NCBI GenBank assembly: GCA_963576475.1
Contig: OY754974.1
Location: 6,311,274 to 6,375,273 of the forward strand
DNA: 64,000 nucleotides
From: Molanna angustata
Lineage: Eukaryota; Arthropoda; Insecta; Trichoptera; Molannidae
Reading direction: 5' to 3'
A model generated the notes under the pieces. It saw nothing but the letters and a program-made list of their open reading frames with translations. It was not told the origin of the DNA and searched no databases. Positions 44,285 to 56,120 of the stretch are shown piece by piece. Numbering within the stretch: position 1 is the first letter of the stretch; the number at the start of each line of letters is the position of its first letter. Both the position numbers and the translations under genes were made by a program.

Positions 44285-45145
44285 AATGCATTCCTTATAC
44301 CAGGGTTGTAAAAGATCTTAGAATCTTCATCGATGATGACCTTTTGTGGCATGAACAGGTATCGCAAGTCAGCATTTCTATTTATTTTCAGGCCAAAGTT
44401 CTCTTAATAAACTTAAAAACCTCCTTCCATTCCGTTGTAAAAAAAGCTCTAGCTCAATCACTTCTTCCTTAATTTCTTGATTATGCCGATATATGCTATT
44501 TGGATGGTAATGAAGTGAATCTCAATAAACCTGATCATCTTCAAAATATATGGATAAGAAAAAATTTGGGTTGAAAAAATTTGATCATATAATATCATCT
44601 TACCGCAACATTGCTTGTTGGCTCAAAATACGTAATATACACATTCTGTCACTATTTTAGGTACAATATTCACCGATATTCACCAGTACTTTAAAAACAA
44701 ATTAATTTATTTACCCAATCATGGACTTCCACACCGATCTGCTGAAATTACGAGACTATTCATCCATGTCTAAAACACAGAATTTTCAATCAACAAGACT
44801 ATGTAATAGTCAAATCCGGACATTGCGTATTCTAACTCACTTTGTGTTTTCAAGAAAAAATTAAAGAAGGAATGTTTATCTCCAAACACATGATCCCGAT
44901 TTCCTCTCCTCGTTCATTCCCAACACTTTCCTACAATGTGTTTTTTGTTTTGTTTTAATATTTATAATGTGTAATGTATATTTTCGTTGTTTTTATTTTC
45001 GCTTTCATTCTTTTGTTGGTGTCCATACCTCATTTTGTCATATTTTGTAATCTGGTTAGTTGGACGAAATTGCCTAATGGCATTTTATTTATTCTGCTAG
45101 TTTGTATTATATTTTTTTTATATTATGATCAAAAGATAAATAAAT
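44285..45145 (+). mobile_element. Degenerate Jockey-like LINE with 3' UTR
   Basis: The plus frame reads IPYTRVVKDLRIFIDDDLLW, VVKKALAQSLLP, a stop, and then FLDYADICYLDGNEVNLNKP. In another phase it continues NRISxYRN-like and RNIHILS-like sequence to about 44860. These are the late-palm and C-terminal blocks of Jockey-type polymerases. About 270 bases later the 3' UTR has CTGGTTAGTTGGACGAAATT and GCCTAATGGCATTTTATTTA, the segment shared with SINE family D. The fragment at 58169-58590 has the same YLDADDELLNKLE region. Confidence 0.75.
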
Positions 45146-45667
45146 AATATGTTGTATAAAAGTTACTTCACCTAATATGTATATAGTTGAAGCCAAATCA
45201 TAATATGTTATGATATTATTTAGTTAGCGTTATTCTGACTATAGCATTAAAAAAATATTTTTATTGTGTTCGCAAAGTAAGAGAAAAACTAGAATCATAT
45301 AAGGCTCTCACTATAAAATCTAGGTTTGATTTATATGAATGCCACACATAAATGCAATAAATTAATGTATTAGCCCCTATAAATCTTCATTACAACTGGC
45401 AGATGTACCTACAACGTATGATCTCAAAATACCATAAAATATTATAGGAATTGGGATAATATTAAAAGGAATTCCGTCATAAACACAAAACTTATTTAAC
45501 ACACATACCTACATAAGTCTGCCACTAATCCTCAACCCGTACGTCCTTGACATCACGAAAATTTTGTTCCGTCTTTAATAGACAAAAAACTTTCTTTTAT
45601 ATTGGTATGGTTTCTTTTTATTTTTTTTATTTGTTATGATTTAGGTATTATTTATTAATATGTTAAA
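45146..45667. other. AT-rich non-coding DNA
   Basis: Nothing recognised. Confidence 0.4.
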
Positions 45668-45674
45668 AAAATAT

Positions 45675-45733
<59 letters not shown>

Positions 45734-45735
45734 TT

Positions 45736-45791
<56 letters not shown>

Positions 45792-45796
45792 TGTAT

Positions 45797-45835
<39 letters not shown>

Positions 45836-45840
45836 TGTAT

Positions 45841-45880
<40 letters not shown>
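45668..45880. repeat. Long (TTTA)n microsatellite
   Basis: About 53 TTTA units with few interruptions (one ATTATT, two GTA changes, one TGT). It sits directly against the 3' end of the minus-strand SINE at 45884, so it is best explained as that SINE's expanded (TAAA)n tail. The 82-codon frame of Leu, Phe, Ile and Tyr across it is an artefact. Confidence 0.95.
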
Positions 45881-45883
45881 TAT

Positions 45884-46096
45884 TGCTACTCGAGCAACTA
45901 ACAGGTAGGTAATATGTCAAATATTTATTTTACACGCACCCAATAACAAGTTCCCACATTCTGGAGACTCGTGATATTAATCGTCTCACAGATCCAGACT
46001 GAAAACACAATTAAAAATTGTATCTCCACCGGGAATCGAACCCGGGATCTTTGGATCAGCAGTCAGATACCTACCTAACCAAGCCACGAAGGCCGA
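45884..46096 (-). mobile_element. tRNA-derived SINE, family A, well preserved
   Basis: The minus-strand head is GTCGGCCTTCGTGGCTTGGT and the B box is GATCCCGGGTTCGATTCCCG. The body GTGTTTTCAGTCTGGATCTG and GTTATTGGGTGCGTGTAAAA lead to the end TGCTCGAGTAGCAAT and the (TAAA)n tail. Length is about 213 bp. Confidence 0.9.
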
Positions 46097-46198
46097 CTTA
46101 TGAATAAAATATATTTTATATATATTATTCTGCTATATTTATATGTAGATTATGCTAAAATATGAAAAATATGCAGTAAGACTGTATAACAAATAAGA

Positions 46199-46370
46199 TG
46201 GGTCGATGGCAGAGCGGTTAGTGCGCTGGGCTAATAATCCAGTGGTCGCGATATCGAATACTGCCTCGACCGATTTCGTTCACCTATAGCACAAGCATTT
46301 ATGCTTATTTTAGGGAATGTAGGAAGATGTACATGAACTTGTTTAACAAGGACATATTCATTTAATAAAA
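46199..46370 (+). mobile_element. tRNA-derived SINE, family B
   Basis: GGGTCGATGGCAGAGCGGTT begins the head. The B box (GCGATATCGAATACTGCC) has changes from the copy at 35798. The body TTCGTTCACCTATAGCACAA and the tail AACTTGTTTAACAAGGACAT follow. Confidence 0.85.
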
Positions 46371-46894
46371 AAGAAAGTAGGTACCTACATAAGTTTTTTA
46401 TGGAAAAGGCAACATTTATATCATTCAAATTCATTGATCATTTTTTATAAAAATAAATTTTTAACATTAAATCAATAGGTATACTTCCAAAATCTTAATT
46501 TATACCTACCTCTATAGTATCGCAGCGACGAGATTATAAATTAGGCTGTGTCCGCACTAAAGCTCGATGTACTTAGCTTAAGAGTAGGCTAAATAGTACA
46601 TTTTGAAAATTAATACCCCAGAAATAATTAAAAATATTATATTATTTTTACATATGTATTTATACTGTTTCATGTGTTTTTTCAAATTTGAAGAAATTAA
46701 TGCTTTTCTTATAATATTATTTAAAATAAATCCATTTTTTTATTTATTTGTTGCAAATAAACAAAAACGACAACTACTATAAAGCAGATTTATACTTCAA
46801 CTAAAAGAGAATATATAATTAAAAGAGTTTTTTTTCTTTTTTTAAATAATTATTTAAAAAATAATAATATTACATATTCTGTGCAATTAAACTA
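46371..46894. other. AT-rich non-coding DNA
   Basis: Nothing recognised. Confidence 0.4.
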
Positions 46895-47382
46895 AAAGGA
46901 AAAATATATCAGACAATTGACAATGTCAGACCTGCCCTACTGTATGGCTCCGAATGTTGGACGATGTACAACACCTTCCATAGGCAAATGGATACCACCG
47001 AGATGCGTATGCTAAGATGGTCAGCGGGGTTGTCTATAAAACACAAAATAAAAAGTTCATACATTCGGGGAAGCTTAGGAGTGACAGGCATTAACAAAAA
47101 ATTAGAAGAAAGACAATTAAGATGGTATAGTCACATATTTAGAAGACCCGAGGATCACATTGTGAACCTGGCTATGGCCGTAGACATCCCCCGATCAACG
47201 AATAGGGGAAGACCAAAAAATACATGGATGGCGCAAAGGAGTTCACAATTGATGAAACAAGAATTGACATTGGAGGCGGCCCAGAACCGAAGAGTGTACA
47301 GCTTGAGGACGAGGAGAGCTGACCCCAACAGTCTTCATCGACGATAAGTTGGGAAGAGGCCAGGAAGAAGAAGAAGATTACA
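46895..47382 (+). mobile_element. RTE-like LINE C-terminus, near-intact frame
   Basis: A plus frame from about 46904 to 47347 reads DNVRPALLYGSECWTMYNTF, TTEMRMLRWSAGLSIKHKIK, LEERQLRWYSHIFRRPEDHI and then NRGRPKNTWMAQ. These are the usual late blocks of RTE-like polymerases. After the stop come AAGTTGGGAAGAGGCCAGGA and (AGA)n. The copy at 49130-49605 is about 85-90% similar by eye. Both are 5' truncated at nearly the same point. Confidence 0.82.
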
Positions 47383-48452
47383 TATTCTTCGCGAATATAT
47401 ATTATATACATCCTCATCTATTTCCTAATTTAAGGCCCTAGTATACCCTGGGTATACGGGTGCACGCAAAAACGCACACTAAATTACCTTCTATTGTATG
47501 AAACACGAAAAGATATAGTATATCACCTGATATGTGATATACAACATTTTATCTTGCAAAAATGATAAATTTTAGATGTTTTTTTTTTAATAGCATGAAT
47601 AGTTATTAAAATATTATAATAATAAAAAAATCAGCCGGTAGATTTTCATATTTTCTTTGCAGTAAATATCTACTTCACCGGCCTTGTAGTTTTTTAGTTA
47701 CAGTAAAAAAATAAAAAAGGGTTTAATTAAAACTAATTTTACAAGAAAAGTATTAAACAAATTCAAAAATATTATGCAATAGAATAAAGATGTACATATA
47801 AACTGTTCCTTATTTCAAAGACGTATCTTTTGAGGGTACTGTGGAAATTATTTTCAAAATATACTATATAGCCTACAATAGCCTTTTAAGCATAAATTCT
47901 TGTAAACAACACTATATAATAAACATAATTCTACTGGAACGTTATGCATCTATGTATATATACTTGTGTATCATAAATACATAATGCAAACAGTAGGTAA
48001 GCTGATATAAGTCATACAATCGACTTCTTGAAACAAAACAAGTTTATAATATAATAGTATGTATTTTATTATAAACTGTAATTGGTATGTTCATTTTTCA
48101 GTCAATCGATAATTCAATTCCTACTGTTTGTCTCAAATAAATAATTGTTTTTTAGCCAGCCTCAAAGACATAACTACATAAGTCAAAACAGAAACAATAA
48201 CCCCTAATAAATTAATAAAAAATCGGTATAAACCTACATACATATATATATTTTGTCAAGCGTTCTCCATTCAACAATAAACCCATTTATTTTATCTGAC
48301 ATTCCTCGAGTTGGCCTTTTCGTTTTTATTCTCTCTCTCTCTCCTTCTCCTACGTCTCTTCCTCCTCCTGGTCCAGCTGTCATCAAACCGCGGCTCGCGA
48401 GCCACATTATGAAAAAATAACTATTTGGGTACTGATATTAATACCGTTTCCA
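47383..48452. other. AT-rich non-coding DNA
   Basis: A small palindrome GTATACCCTGGGTATAC sits near 47441 and a CT-rich run near 48330. No coding frame is supported. Confidence 0.4.
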
Positions 48453-48770
48453 ATTGCCGTGGCACATTTGATAAAACGTTTGACTTCTGTAGGAGCGTCC
48501 TGAGGTATATCCCCAGCAGAGAAGAATTTTATTTAAATTTATTTAAAAAAACAATGTTACTTTGTTTATTTCCAGTTAATTAAATAAACAAAGTCGCATT
48601 GATATTTCAATATTTTTAAAATAAATTTCCACAGTGTAAACGCCTCTACCTTAGAATATTAATTTAAATTCAATTCTCACAGTATTGTTTTGTGGATTAG
48701 AAACACTGGTTAGTAGGAATAAATTGCCAAATGGCAATAAACTTGCCATTTGCGCAAAGTGCAGTAAATT
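48453..48770 (+). mobile_element. tRNA-derived SINE, family D (expanded linker)
   Basis: The head TTGCCGTGGCACATTTGATA and a damaged B box are separated from the LINE-like 3' part (AGAAACACTGGTTAGTAGGA, AATTGCCAAATGGCAATAAA) by about 170 bases of AT-rich sequence, longer than in the copy at 21311. It has a GCGCAAAGTGCA end. Confidence 0.75.
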
Positions 48771-48798
48771 TTTATTTGTATAACCTACTATTATAATA

Positions 48799-49003
48799 AT
48801 CGAAAATACAAGAGACAAAATAACATCTCACATAGTTCTGCAATGATGTTCACCACCAATTCTGAATGTAGTGCCTTTTTAGGCGATATGAAACTGGTGT
48901 GTGGGGATACGCGCATGTGTGGTGCTTCATTTTGTAAGTTGATACACACCCGAACACCTGTAGCTGGTTACCCCAAATTTTGTGTTATACCGTGATAGTA
49001 TTA
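48799..49003 (+). mobile_element. Repeat family E copy
   Basis: TCGAAAATACAAGAGACAAA, CACCAATTCTGAATGTAGTG, CGAACACCTGTAGCTGGTTA and a terminus ATACCGTGATAGTATTA. It sits directly after SINE family D. Confidence 0.78.
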
Positions 49004-49129
49004 CCCAAAATGTTCAACAAAACTTTTGGAGTAGGTGCCTACCTAGGTAAGTAGTAAAATGTTATTTTATGACGAACTTTATAATATCTCTATAGAGACA
49101 AAGTTGGAATATATTTGAAAAGGAGAACC

Positions 49130-49605
49130 GAAATCAGATTAAATATATCAGAAAATTGTCAGACCTGCCCTAATGTATGGCTCTGAATATTAAACGATGT
49201 AAAACACCTTCCATACACAATTGAAAACCACAGGGATGCGTATGCTAAGATGGTCAGCGGAAGTGTCTCTAGAAGACAAAATAAAAAGTCCATACATTCA
49301 CGGAAGCTTAGAAGTGACAGGCATTAACAATAAATTAGAAGAAAGACAATTAAGATGGTATGGTCACATATTAAGAAGACTCTAGGATCACATTGTGAAC
49401 CAGGCTATGGCCGTAGACACCCCCCGACCAACAAATAGGGGAAGACCAAAAAATACATGGATGGCGCAAAAGAGTTCCCAATTATTCGTGAGGCAAGAAT
49501 TGACATTGGAGGCGGTCCAGAACCAAAGAGTGTACCTACAGCCTGGGGACGAGGAAAGCTGACATCAGTCTTCATAGACGATAAGTTGGGAAGAGGCAAG
49601 AAACC
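49130..49605 (+). mobile_element. RTE-like LINE C-terminus, second copy
   Basis: Collinear with 46895-47382, but with stops and frame changes (for example TGTTGGACG has become TATTAAACG, and there is a TAG after the RRL block). GGGGAAGACCAAAAAATACA and AAGTTGGGAAGAGGC are kept. It differs from the first copy by a CGTGAG insertion and by CTACAG near 49537, so the two are independent old insertions or a diverged duplication. Confidence 0.8.
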
Positions 49606-49759
49606 TTCACCAATTAATTATATTTTTTTTTTGTGTTCTCTGATCAATCCAAATTTTTATAAAAAAAAACATTGGCTCCCACCAGGGAAAAATACAATGT
49701 TTGCATTCATAATACATGCGATCATAAAATATTCTGTATGAAAATATTGAGTGGGTTCC

Positions 49760-50010
49760 TATTGTGGTTGGCGACTCCTGTCCTAGTCTAACAGGCAATT
49801 AAGTCGGGACTTTTATGAGCTATGATTGTTTGATTCCGGCCTGGCTGGTAGTGGGCGAGGTCCGGCCCTACCACTCGCCCAGTGGGGAGCGCTCCCGAAA
49901 CAAGATACTGTTCCAACTCGAGATTTCACTTTTGTTTTATGCCGATAATCTTTCACAGCCGGGGCTAATACAAAACGCCGAGACACGGGCGTGCGCATAA
50001 GGCAGTATCT
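49760..50010. repeat. GC-rich repeat-like block
   Basis: A 250-bp block of contrasting composition (GGTAGTGGGCGAGGTCCGGC, GAGACACGGGCGTGCGCATA). Frames on both strands are protein-like, including a plus piece ADNLSQPGLIQNAETRACA. It looks like part of a mobile element, but I cannot name the family. Confidence 0.35.
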
Positions 50011-51444
50011 CGAATATAACAAATATTTATATATTTTTATTTATAACATAGTGGAAGTTCTTAATTAATTTTAAAAAATATGTGTAATAATAACATTATA
50101 CACAGCATTAATTCACAAACGAGTAATAAATTTAATGGCCTAATCAAGAGAGGTGATTCTGGCAGAGACAAGCAAAAGTGCTCATTTTTTTTTGAAGATA
50201 TTTATTTTTTACAATTTTATTTTCCCGCCAAACTGCAGAGCAGATTCTCTCTTACACATTATAACTTAACTTATGTCAAAAATTAGAACAGAAACTAAAA
50301 GAAAAAATAAAAAATACCGGAAAAAATTAAATAAACCTTACAAATATACATTATAATATAATCAATCACCATCACTCAACGATAATATTTCAGAGTCTGA
50401 CGAACGCTTTGACTTCAATCACAGATGTTACAGAGTATTTTTTATAGTTACAATTGTCGTTTTGTCAGACTTTAAAATATCTCTTATTCTAATCTGCAAC
50501 ACGTTTATAATATATTATTGCACATTAATTTTATTTTATTTTTATAAATATATTATCTAAAGTTAAAAATTATCTATTGGAACTTTTGGGTTCAGTGATT
50601 GAGACCGCGATTTTTTGTAGAACTCCATGATTCTACTGGAAAAGTGTATTAGGATATATTATATACTTGTTTTAAGGAAATAAACATCACCATTATTACA
50701 TATTTTTTAATAAAAAACATAAAATCCTAAACAGAAGGTAAAGACAATTTAATTATAAGTAAATGAAATATAATGTTTGTAAAGTAGGCACTGAAGAAGA
50801 AGCGGTTGCTTGAAAACCAGTAGAACAGAAAAACTCATTCGCGGTTTAAATTAAGATAAATAAATATATTATGTGTCAATTATTTTTGTTAAAACATTAT
50901 GTTTATACATATGTAATAGAGTTAGAGCCTTTCATCTTTCAGCCTTAAGACTCACATATTATACATAATATTATATACCTACATATATTATGTATACATA
51001 TCAAATGATATAATGTTGTTATTTATTTCTGTACCTACCTACTTATATGCTTAAAATTATGGTCGATTTAAGTTCGTAAATTATATTTTACTTGCAAGGC
51101 ATATGAAATTGAAGCAATTATTCAAAACAATATAAACTTTAGTATAGTAAGAATATTTAAATAAATAATAATTAATTTTATTTGTTGTAAATATTTAAAA
51201 TACATTTTTTTCAATATTTTGCAATTTTTCACAACAAATGGCAGCAGTCCCTGCACCCGAGGAGACCTACAGTACAGCTGGTATTCAGCAATGTCTTGAA
51301 TTTCCAAAATAAAAAAAGAAGAAATATCCATATAAATTAGAATAAAAAAATAAAAATATATAAAATAATTATCTAAAAAGGAAAAAAATGAAAAGAATGA
51401 AAGGAAAACTAAAGAAAAAAATATATGATTACCTACTAGATACA
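50011..51444. other. AT-rich non-coding DNA
   Basis: A 107-codon minus frame at 51122-51445 is rich in Phe, Tyr and Ile from A/T runs and is not supported. Nothing else was recognised. Confidence 0.4.
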
Positions 51445-51500
51445 TTTAGTTATTTCGCCAATAATTGAATACATTTAGTTATTTCGTTATTTTTTATTTA
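51445..51500. repeat. First units of a dispersed TTTAGTTATTTCG repeat
   Basis: ATACATTTAGTTATTTCG occurs twice here; the same unit returns at 51795 and in a run at 52122-52272. Confidence 0.65.
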
Positions 51501-51879
51501 CATATTTCAGTACCTACAGTACATTTCATAATGGTATACATAGTAAAAATATTGAAATTTCCTTATCTCACCAGGCTGAATGCCTATTCTGAAGTAGTAC
51601 TCTTAAAGCATTTAGACAAAGGTTAAATATTGAGGATATATTATTAAGATTATATATAAGATAGATAACTAATAAAATAATTTAAACTGGATTTTTAAGA
51701 TAATTTAGATGTTCAATATACCTATATGTGTTCAAATTTAACTTAAAATGTGTGTTAGTGCTGTTTCCGATCCCTGTCTGTCCTTATTACTTGAATACCT
51801 ACATTTAGTTATTTTTATTAGTAGCTGCGAGGAACCGCCTTAGAATAGTGCTTCCATTCTTTTAAATCATTGTTTTCGA

Positions 51880-52112
51880 GTGTCCCGTAAGAGCCGGGTA
51901 ATCGAAAATACAACAGGCAACAATAACATCTCACATAGTTCAGCAATGAGGTTCACCACCCATTCTGAATGTAGTGCCTTTTTTGGTGAACGAGACTGGT
52001 GTGTGGGTATACATAGATGTGTTGTTCTCCTTTTTATAAGGCAATGCACACCCGCACACCTTTCGCTGGTTACCCCACATTGTGGGATATGCCGTGATGG
52101 TATGAATGAATA
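51880..52112 (+). mobile_element. Repeat family E, most complete copy
   Basis: The order is GTAAGAGCCGGGTAATCGAA, CACATAGTTCAGCAATGAGG, TTCACCACCCATTCTGAATG, GCACACCTTTCGCTGGTTAC and TATGCCGTGATGGTATGAAT. The end matches the RTE terminus apart from the repeated tetramer (AATG rather than TATG). It sits between units of the TTTAGTTATTTCG repeat. Confidence 0.82.
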
Positions 52113-52121
52113 GTTATTTTT

Positions 52122-52272
52122 TTAATACTTGAATACATTTGGTTACTTTGTCAAAACTTGAATATATTAATTTAGTTATTTCGTTAATACTTGAATACAT
52201 TTAGTTATTTCGTTAATATTAGAAACAATTAGTTATTTCGTCAAAAATTGAGTAGGTACATTTAGTTATTTC
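52122..52272. repeat. Minisatellite, units of about 30-37 bp
   Basis: About five units of the form CTTGAATACATTTAGTTATT followed by TCGTTAATA, with internal losses. Confidence 0.75.
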
Positions 52273-52337
52273 TATGTGTAGGTACTGGTAGGTATTAACA
52301 TTCAGAATGTTAGTACCATTGTACCTACACATAGAAA
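52269..52337. repeat. Inverted repeat, 17-bp arms
   Basis: TTTCTATGTGTAGGTAC (52269-52285) is exactly inverted as GTACCTACACATAGAAA (52321-52337) around a 35-base loop. Confidence 0.85.
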
Positions 52338-52784
52338 ACCATAATAATCGTCAATGAATTGCAATGTTAAAATGCTGATGACAAAAGGAAGAATTTTTCC
52401 GAAGATTTTCGAAAAATACTTGGACTATGAGATGAGTGTCTGCAATGTTCACAGCAAAATATCACCAAGTGGACGAATTCCCAAGATGCTGATTGCTAAC
52501 ACGCTCTAATAAGATGCTCACAAAGAAGAAAACTTCAAGTATTTATCGACACCTGTCTTCGCTGTATCCTACATAATATGAAAGCATCTGGATAATTGAG
52601 ATTGTTCTTCATTTATAGCAAAATAACAGTTTTTTTTTCTTGACTTCAATGGGAATAGGGAAGATCAAAAGGTGTTTTGATTTGACAATCTTCAGTCTTC
52701 AACAGTATAAAATATTTTTTTACATTTGCTTCTCAGACAACATACATATTTTATTATATGAATACCGATATTATTTATCATAGA
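52338..52784. other. Non-coding DNA
   Basis: Nothing recognised. Confidence 0.4.
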
Positions 52785-52935
52785 CCAGAGGGTGAGGCGT
52801 AGGTGGAGACCCAAGCTGAGATGGATGGACTGCGTCCAGGGGGACCTGGACTCTGGGCGTGGATAAATTAGAGACAGATCGGAATGGCTTCTTTTGGAGG
52901 CCAGGTACCACCGTGGTATGTGGAGCTGATGTCGT
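52785..52935 (+). mobile_element. RTE-like LINE C-terminal fragment
   Basis: A plus frame reads VRRRWRPKLRWMDCVQGDLD, a stop, then RDRSEWLLLEARYHRGMWS. This is the final block and terminus seen in RTE-like polymerases. About 45 codons are left. Confidence 0.6.
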
Positions 52936-54054
52936 GGATATTATTTAGGTTATTGTCCACTTGTATCACAAACATTTGACAATGCACTGTTAATAAGTAA
53001 TTGCAATATTAAAATTCTGTAAATATAATTTGCATTGCTGTGTAGGTTGCATTACATTGCTTTGCGTATCTATGTATGTTAGTTTTGAAAATATATCTAT
53101 TCGACCTACACGTTTTTAAAGTGAAATTCACCCTGTACATATTGTATTTTTTTGTAAACTCTTGTATATCCCCGATTATATAGAACTGTATCACGTGACT
53201 ATTTTACTTGTATGTCAGACCATAACATTGAAACACACTTTAAATCTCATTGATATAGCTAAACTTTGATTTAATCTTTTTGAATCAAATTTCAGCTCTA
53301 CATATGTAGTTTTTTTGATGTGTCTCCATAATATTATATTTTATAGGTACCTATGTACTTCAATTTTTTGTATGAATTGCCATGACTTGGCCAAGACTGG
53401 CGAGACCTAGATTTCAAATATAAGGCTGGGACCAAAATGCTTACCCATCACTATATCCGATACAGGGGAATGAAAGAGTTAAATGTTTGCCGATGTAATT
53501 TATGTAAATTATCCCGGACAGTTCATTACTATTTACACAACTTAAACTAATTTAAATAATAGACCGTTTGGCAGATGTTTTATTCATATTTATATAAATA
53601 TAACCCAATTTAATTATAAACGAATCCTCATCATACATTTTACGCATAATACCCACCGTAAATGAAATTATAGATGATTGTTGATAATTGGTCATTAATA
53701 ATATTTTTCAATGTTTATCTTTGAATTAAAAACGAAAGAGTTAAAACATGTTTATGATTGTGTAACCCTTTTAGGAGCGAGATAAGCGACAGTAATTATT
53801 ATTATTGAGTTTTACAGTTTTTTTTATTTCAAACCAAAAGCAGGTGCCCCTTTTGAAAGTATTGCCCTAAGTCAATTGAAGAACACCTACGATAATAGGA
53901 AGAAATTAGTTGCTTTTGGGCTAAAGGGGTGGTATTCCATCGGTACTCGAGCAAATAATATACTTATATTAGTTCAAAAGAGATGAGGTTTACACATTTC
54001 CTGCTACATGTAATTTATAATGAAATTCACAAAATCCACATTGCACATTTTTTT
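52936..54054. other. AT-rich non-coding DNA
   Basis: A CGGTACTCGAGCAAATAATA piece near 53941 resembles the minus-strand 3' end of SINE family A. Otherwise nothing. Confidence 0.4.
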
Positions 54055-54226
54055 ACTCTCCAATACTTTGGAATAGTGGAGAGTCATGATTTCAAAATTA
54101 TTAAGCGTATTTTTTTGCATCTACATACTTCTCAATGGGTATCATATAGAGAGTTCATACTTTGAGTTTCGTGGTGATGTTTATGTGTGTATGCCGTAAT
54201 TCGTATGCCGTAATCCGTATGCCGTA
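54055..54226 (+). repeat. Second copy of the CTCTCC-stem repeat head
   Basis: ACTCTCCAATACTTTGGAAT then AGTGGAGAGTCATGATTTC repeats the start at 896, and CTCAATGGGTATCATATAGA and GCCGTAATCCGTATGCCGTA repeat its body and end. Here it is not followed by the 313-bp array. Confidence 0.7.
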
Positions 54227-54394
54227 CATAAATATGAAAATTGACCGAAACTAGTCAGTTTCATTAAAGTAGTAGAACTGAAAACCATACAAAATTTATT
54301 TATAATTACTATTAATTATAATATTTTTGGGAAATATTTATTATTTTTATTTTTAAATTAATATTTATTATTACATGTTGTTTAGTAATATTAT

Positions 54395-54830
54395 TATTTA
54401 TTTATTTATTAATTTATTTATTTATTATTAAGGACCACTTACAGCTAACAAGTTATTATACATCAATAGGTTTATAAAATAAGAAAAAGCTAATATAAAA
54501 CTGGTCAGCCAAGTACAAGTGACCACATCCTGCATTAAAAATTGGCATACACACCTTTACGAAAATAAAAATATCTTAAATGGAATTTATATAAAAATGA
54601 ATAGATACAATAGAAATTAAGATCACAACGAAGAATAATAGTGAAAGATGCTAACGAAAGAAAACAAAAAGATAAACATTACTATAAAAGATACAATTAA
54701 GCACAAACAGATAAAAAGAGAAACATTATAGTTAGAAAAAAATTAAAACAAAAAGCTAGTTTAATACGTTAATTTATAAGTGAGGAAAGTTTTCTTCTGA
54801 ATGTCACCAGAATTATTTATTTATAGGCAG
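54395..54830 (-). mobile_element. LINE 3' UTR with (TTTA)n-side tail
   Basis: On the minus strand the end reads TAATAACTTGTTAGCTGTAA and GTGGTCCTTAATAATAAATA. The same motif closes the plus-strand fragment at 55035. The upstream 350 bases are AT-rich UTR-like DNA without coding sequence. Confidence 0.5.
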
Positions 54831-55035
54831 GCAGCCAAGGCTGATGTGCCTATATCCACTGTCGAATTTTATTATTTGGTTGTAACTATTTTGCTGTGTC
54901 CAAAAAAAAATTCAGTCTATTCATGAAAATATTAACATTCTCAGCATCCAAAACATAATTGTTTGCCCTTATTTTATTGAACTACGATATAATAACTTGT
55001 TAGCTGTAGCTTCATGATAAATAAATAAATAAATT
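54831..55035 (+). mobile_element. LINE 3' UTR, opposite orientation
   Basis: ATATAATAACTTGTTAGCTG and TAGCTTCATGATAAATAAAT end this fragment. It faces away from the minus-strand copy at 54395-54830, so the two tails point outward. Confidence 0.45.
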
Positions 55036-55719
55036 AGTAATTTATTTCAGCTAGTCAATCGTTAGTGAAATTCAATCACACCAAAAATGTTGTCAATCCC
55101 TCCAACTCTTTATCGATGATACGCTTCAATAACAAGGGATGGAATTTTTAAAACCTGATTTATATTCAAAGGTACAATAGGTTTTGATCCAAGAATGATC
55201 AATCATCAAAATATTTTTTTTATCATGAACAAAGCAAATCGAATATGTAGAGGATCCTCTCATATATTATTCAATATGTTATGCAGCAGGATATCTTGCA
55301 CACTAATAATTACTAATTGTTCTTGTACATTAACAAATAGATCGAAGCCTTGTCAATGATTTATTGATCATTGATCTTTTCAATTCTAGATCATCAAGTT
55401 GTTATCAATATACATTCCATCTTTCTGTAATACTTATACGTAATTTAATCTGGACATATTTATGACTCTGTAAATTCATCATTCAAAATAAAACTTTACG
55501 ACATTATTTTAATAAAATTCATTCTTTATTTTTTACATAAAAATACTTTTACACAAAAAAAAACATAGGTATTTACCACTCTATAAGTAACATTTATTTT
55601 TCTCAGATATTTAATTATTAACTTTGTGGTACATTTTAACAAAAATGTTGACTATATTTTTAATAACTTTGTAATTTATTGCATTTATGCAACCTGTTAC
55701 TGTTCTAACCGGTCCCTCT
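55036..55719. other. AT-rich non-coding DNA
   Basis: Nothing recognised. Confidence 0.4.
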
Positions 55720-55933
55720 TCTGGCACAATTACAACCAACAAGGCCTAAATTATAAAATTTACAAGGCTGACAGGAAAAGAAAAAGAGGCCCAGGTCATG
55801 TAATAAAGGAATTTCTAGAGCATGTGTATGAAATTCTGAAACAGAGAAATGTAACAAGGTTTAACAACAGACGTTGCATGAATATTATTGATGAGACAAG
55901 AGATGACTACCTCGTAAGGGACATAAAGTGATG
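55720..55933 (+). mobile_element. RTE-like LINE C-terminus, relative of the copy at 7361
   Basis: YKIYKADRKRKRGPG, VYEILKQRNVTRFNNRRCMN and DYLVRDIK before the stop match the last third of the frame at 7361-8179 (KKIYKADRNGIRGRGRPRKG, VRDMA). A deletion removes the middle of the C-terminal tail. It ends AAGTGATGGTTGGTAT. Confidence 0.75.
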
Positions 55934-55956
55934 GTTGGTATATTTCTTCTCCTTTT

Positions 55957-56120
55957 TTTTTTTCTTCAGCCATCTCCCTTCTGCTGGATATTGGCTTCTT
56001 CAAACTTCCTCCAATCATCTCTTTTTTGGGCTTATCGTACACTCTCAATCATTCTTCTCTAGCGCAGAATTCTGGGTGACCATTTGTCAAATCCATTTAG
56101 GTCTGGTAACACGATCTACG
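55957..56120 (-). mobile_element. RTE-like LINE 3' fragment
   Basis: Minus-strand reading gives broken KWI/QMVTQNSALEKN-like sequence and then EEANIQQKGDG-like codons in another phase before a GAAGAAAAAAA end. It is back-to-back with the plus-strand RTE fragment and only weakly recognisable. Confidence 0.4.

Noticed and set aside
45660..45908. 82-codon frame of Leu, Phe, Ile and Tyr
   Set aside because: It is a translation of the (TTTA)n microsatellite.
50080..51445. Small genes in AT-rich DNA, for example the 107-codon frame at 51122
   Set aside because: Composition is dominated by Phe, Tyr, Ile and Lys from A/T runs, with no motif or start context.
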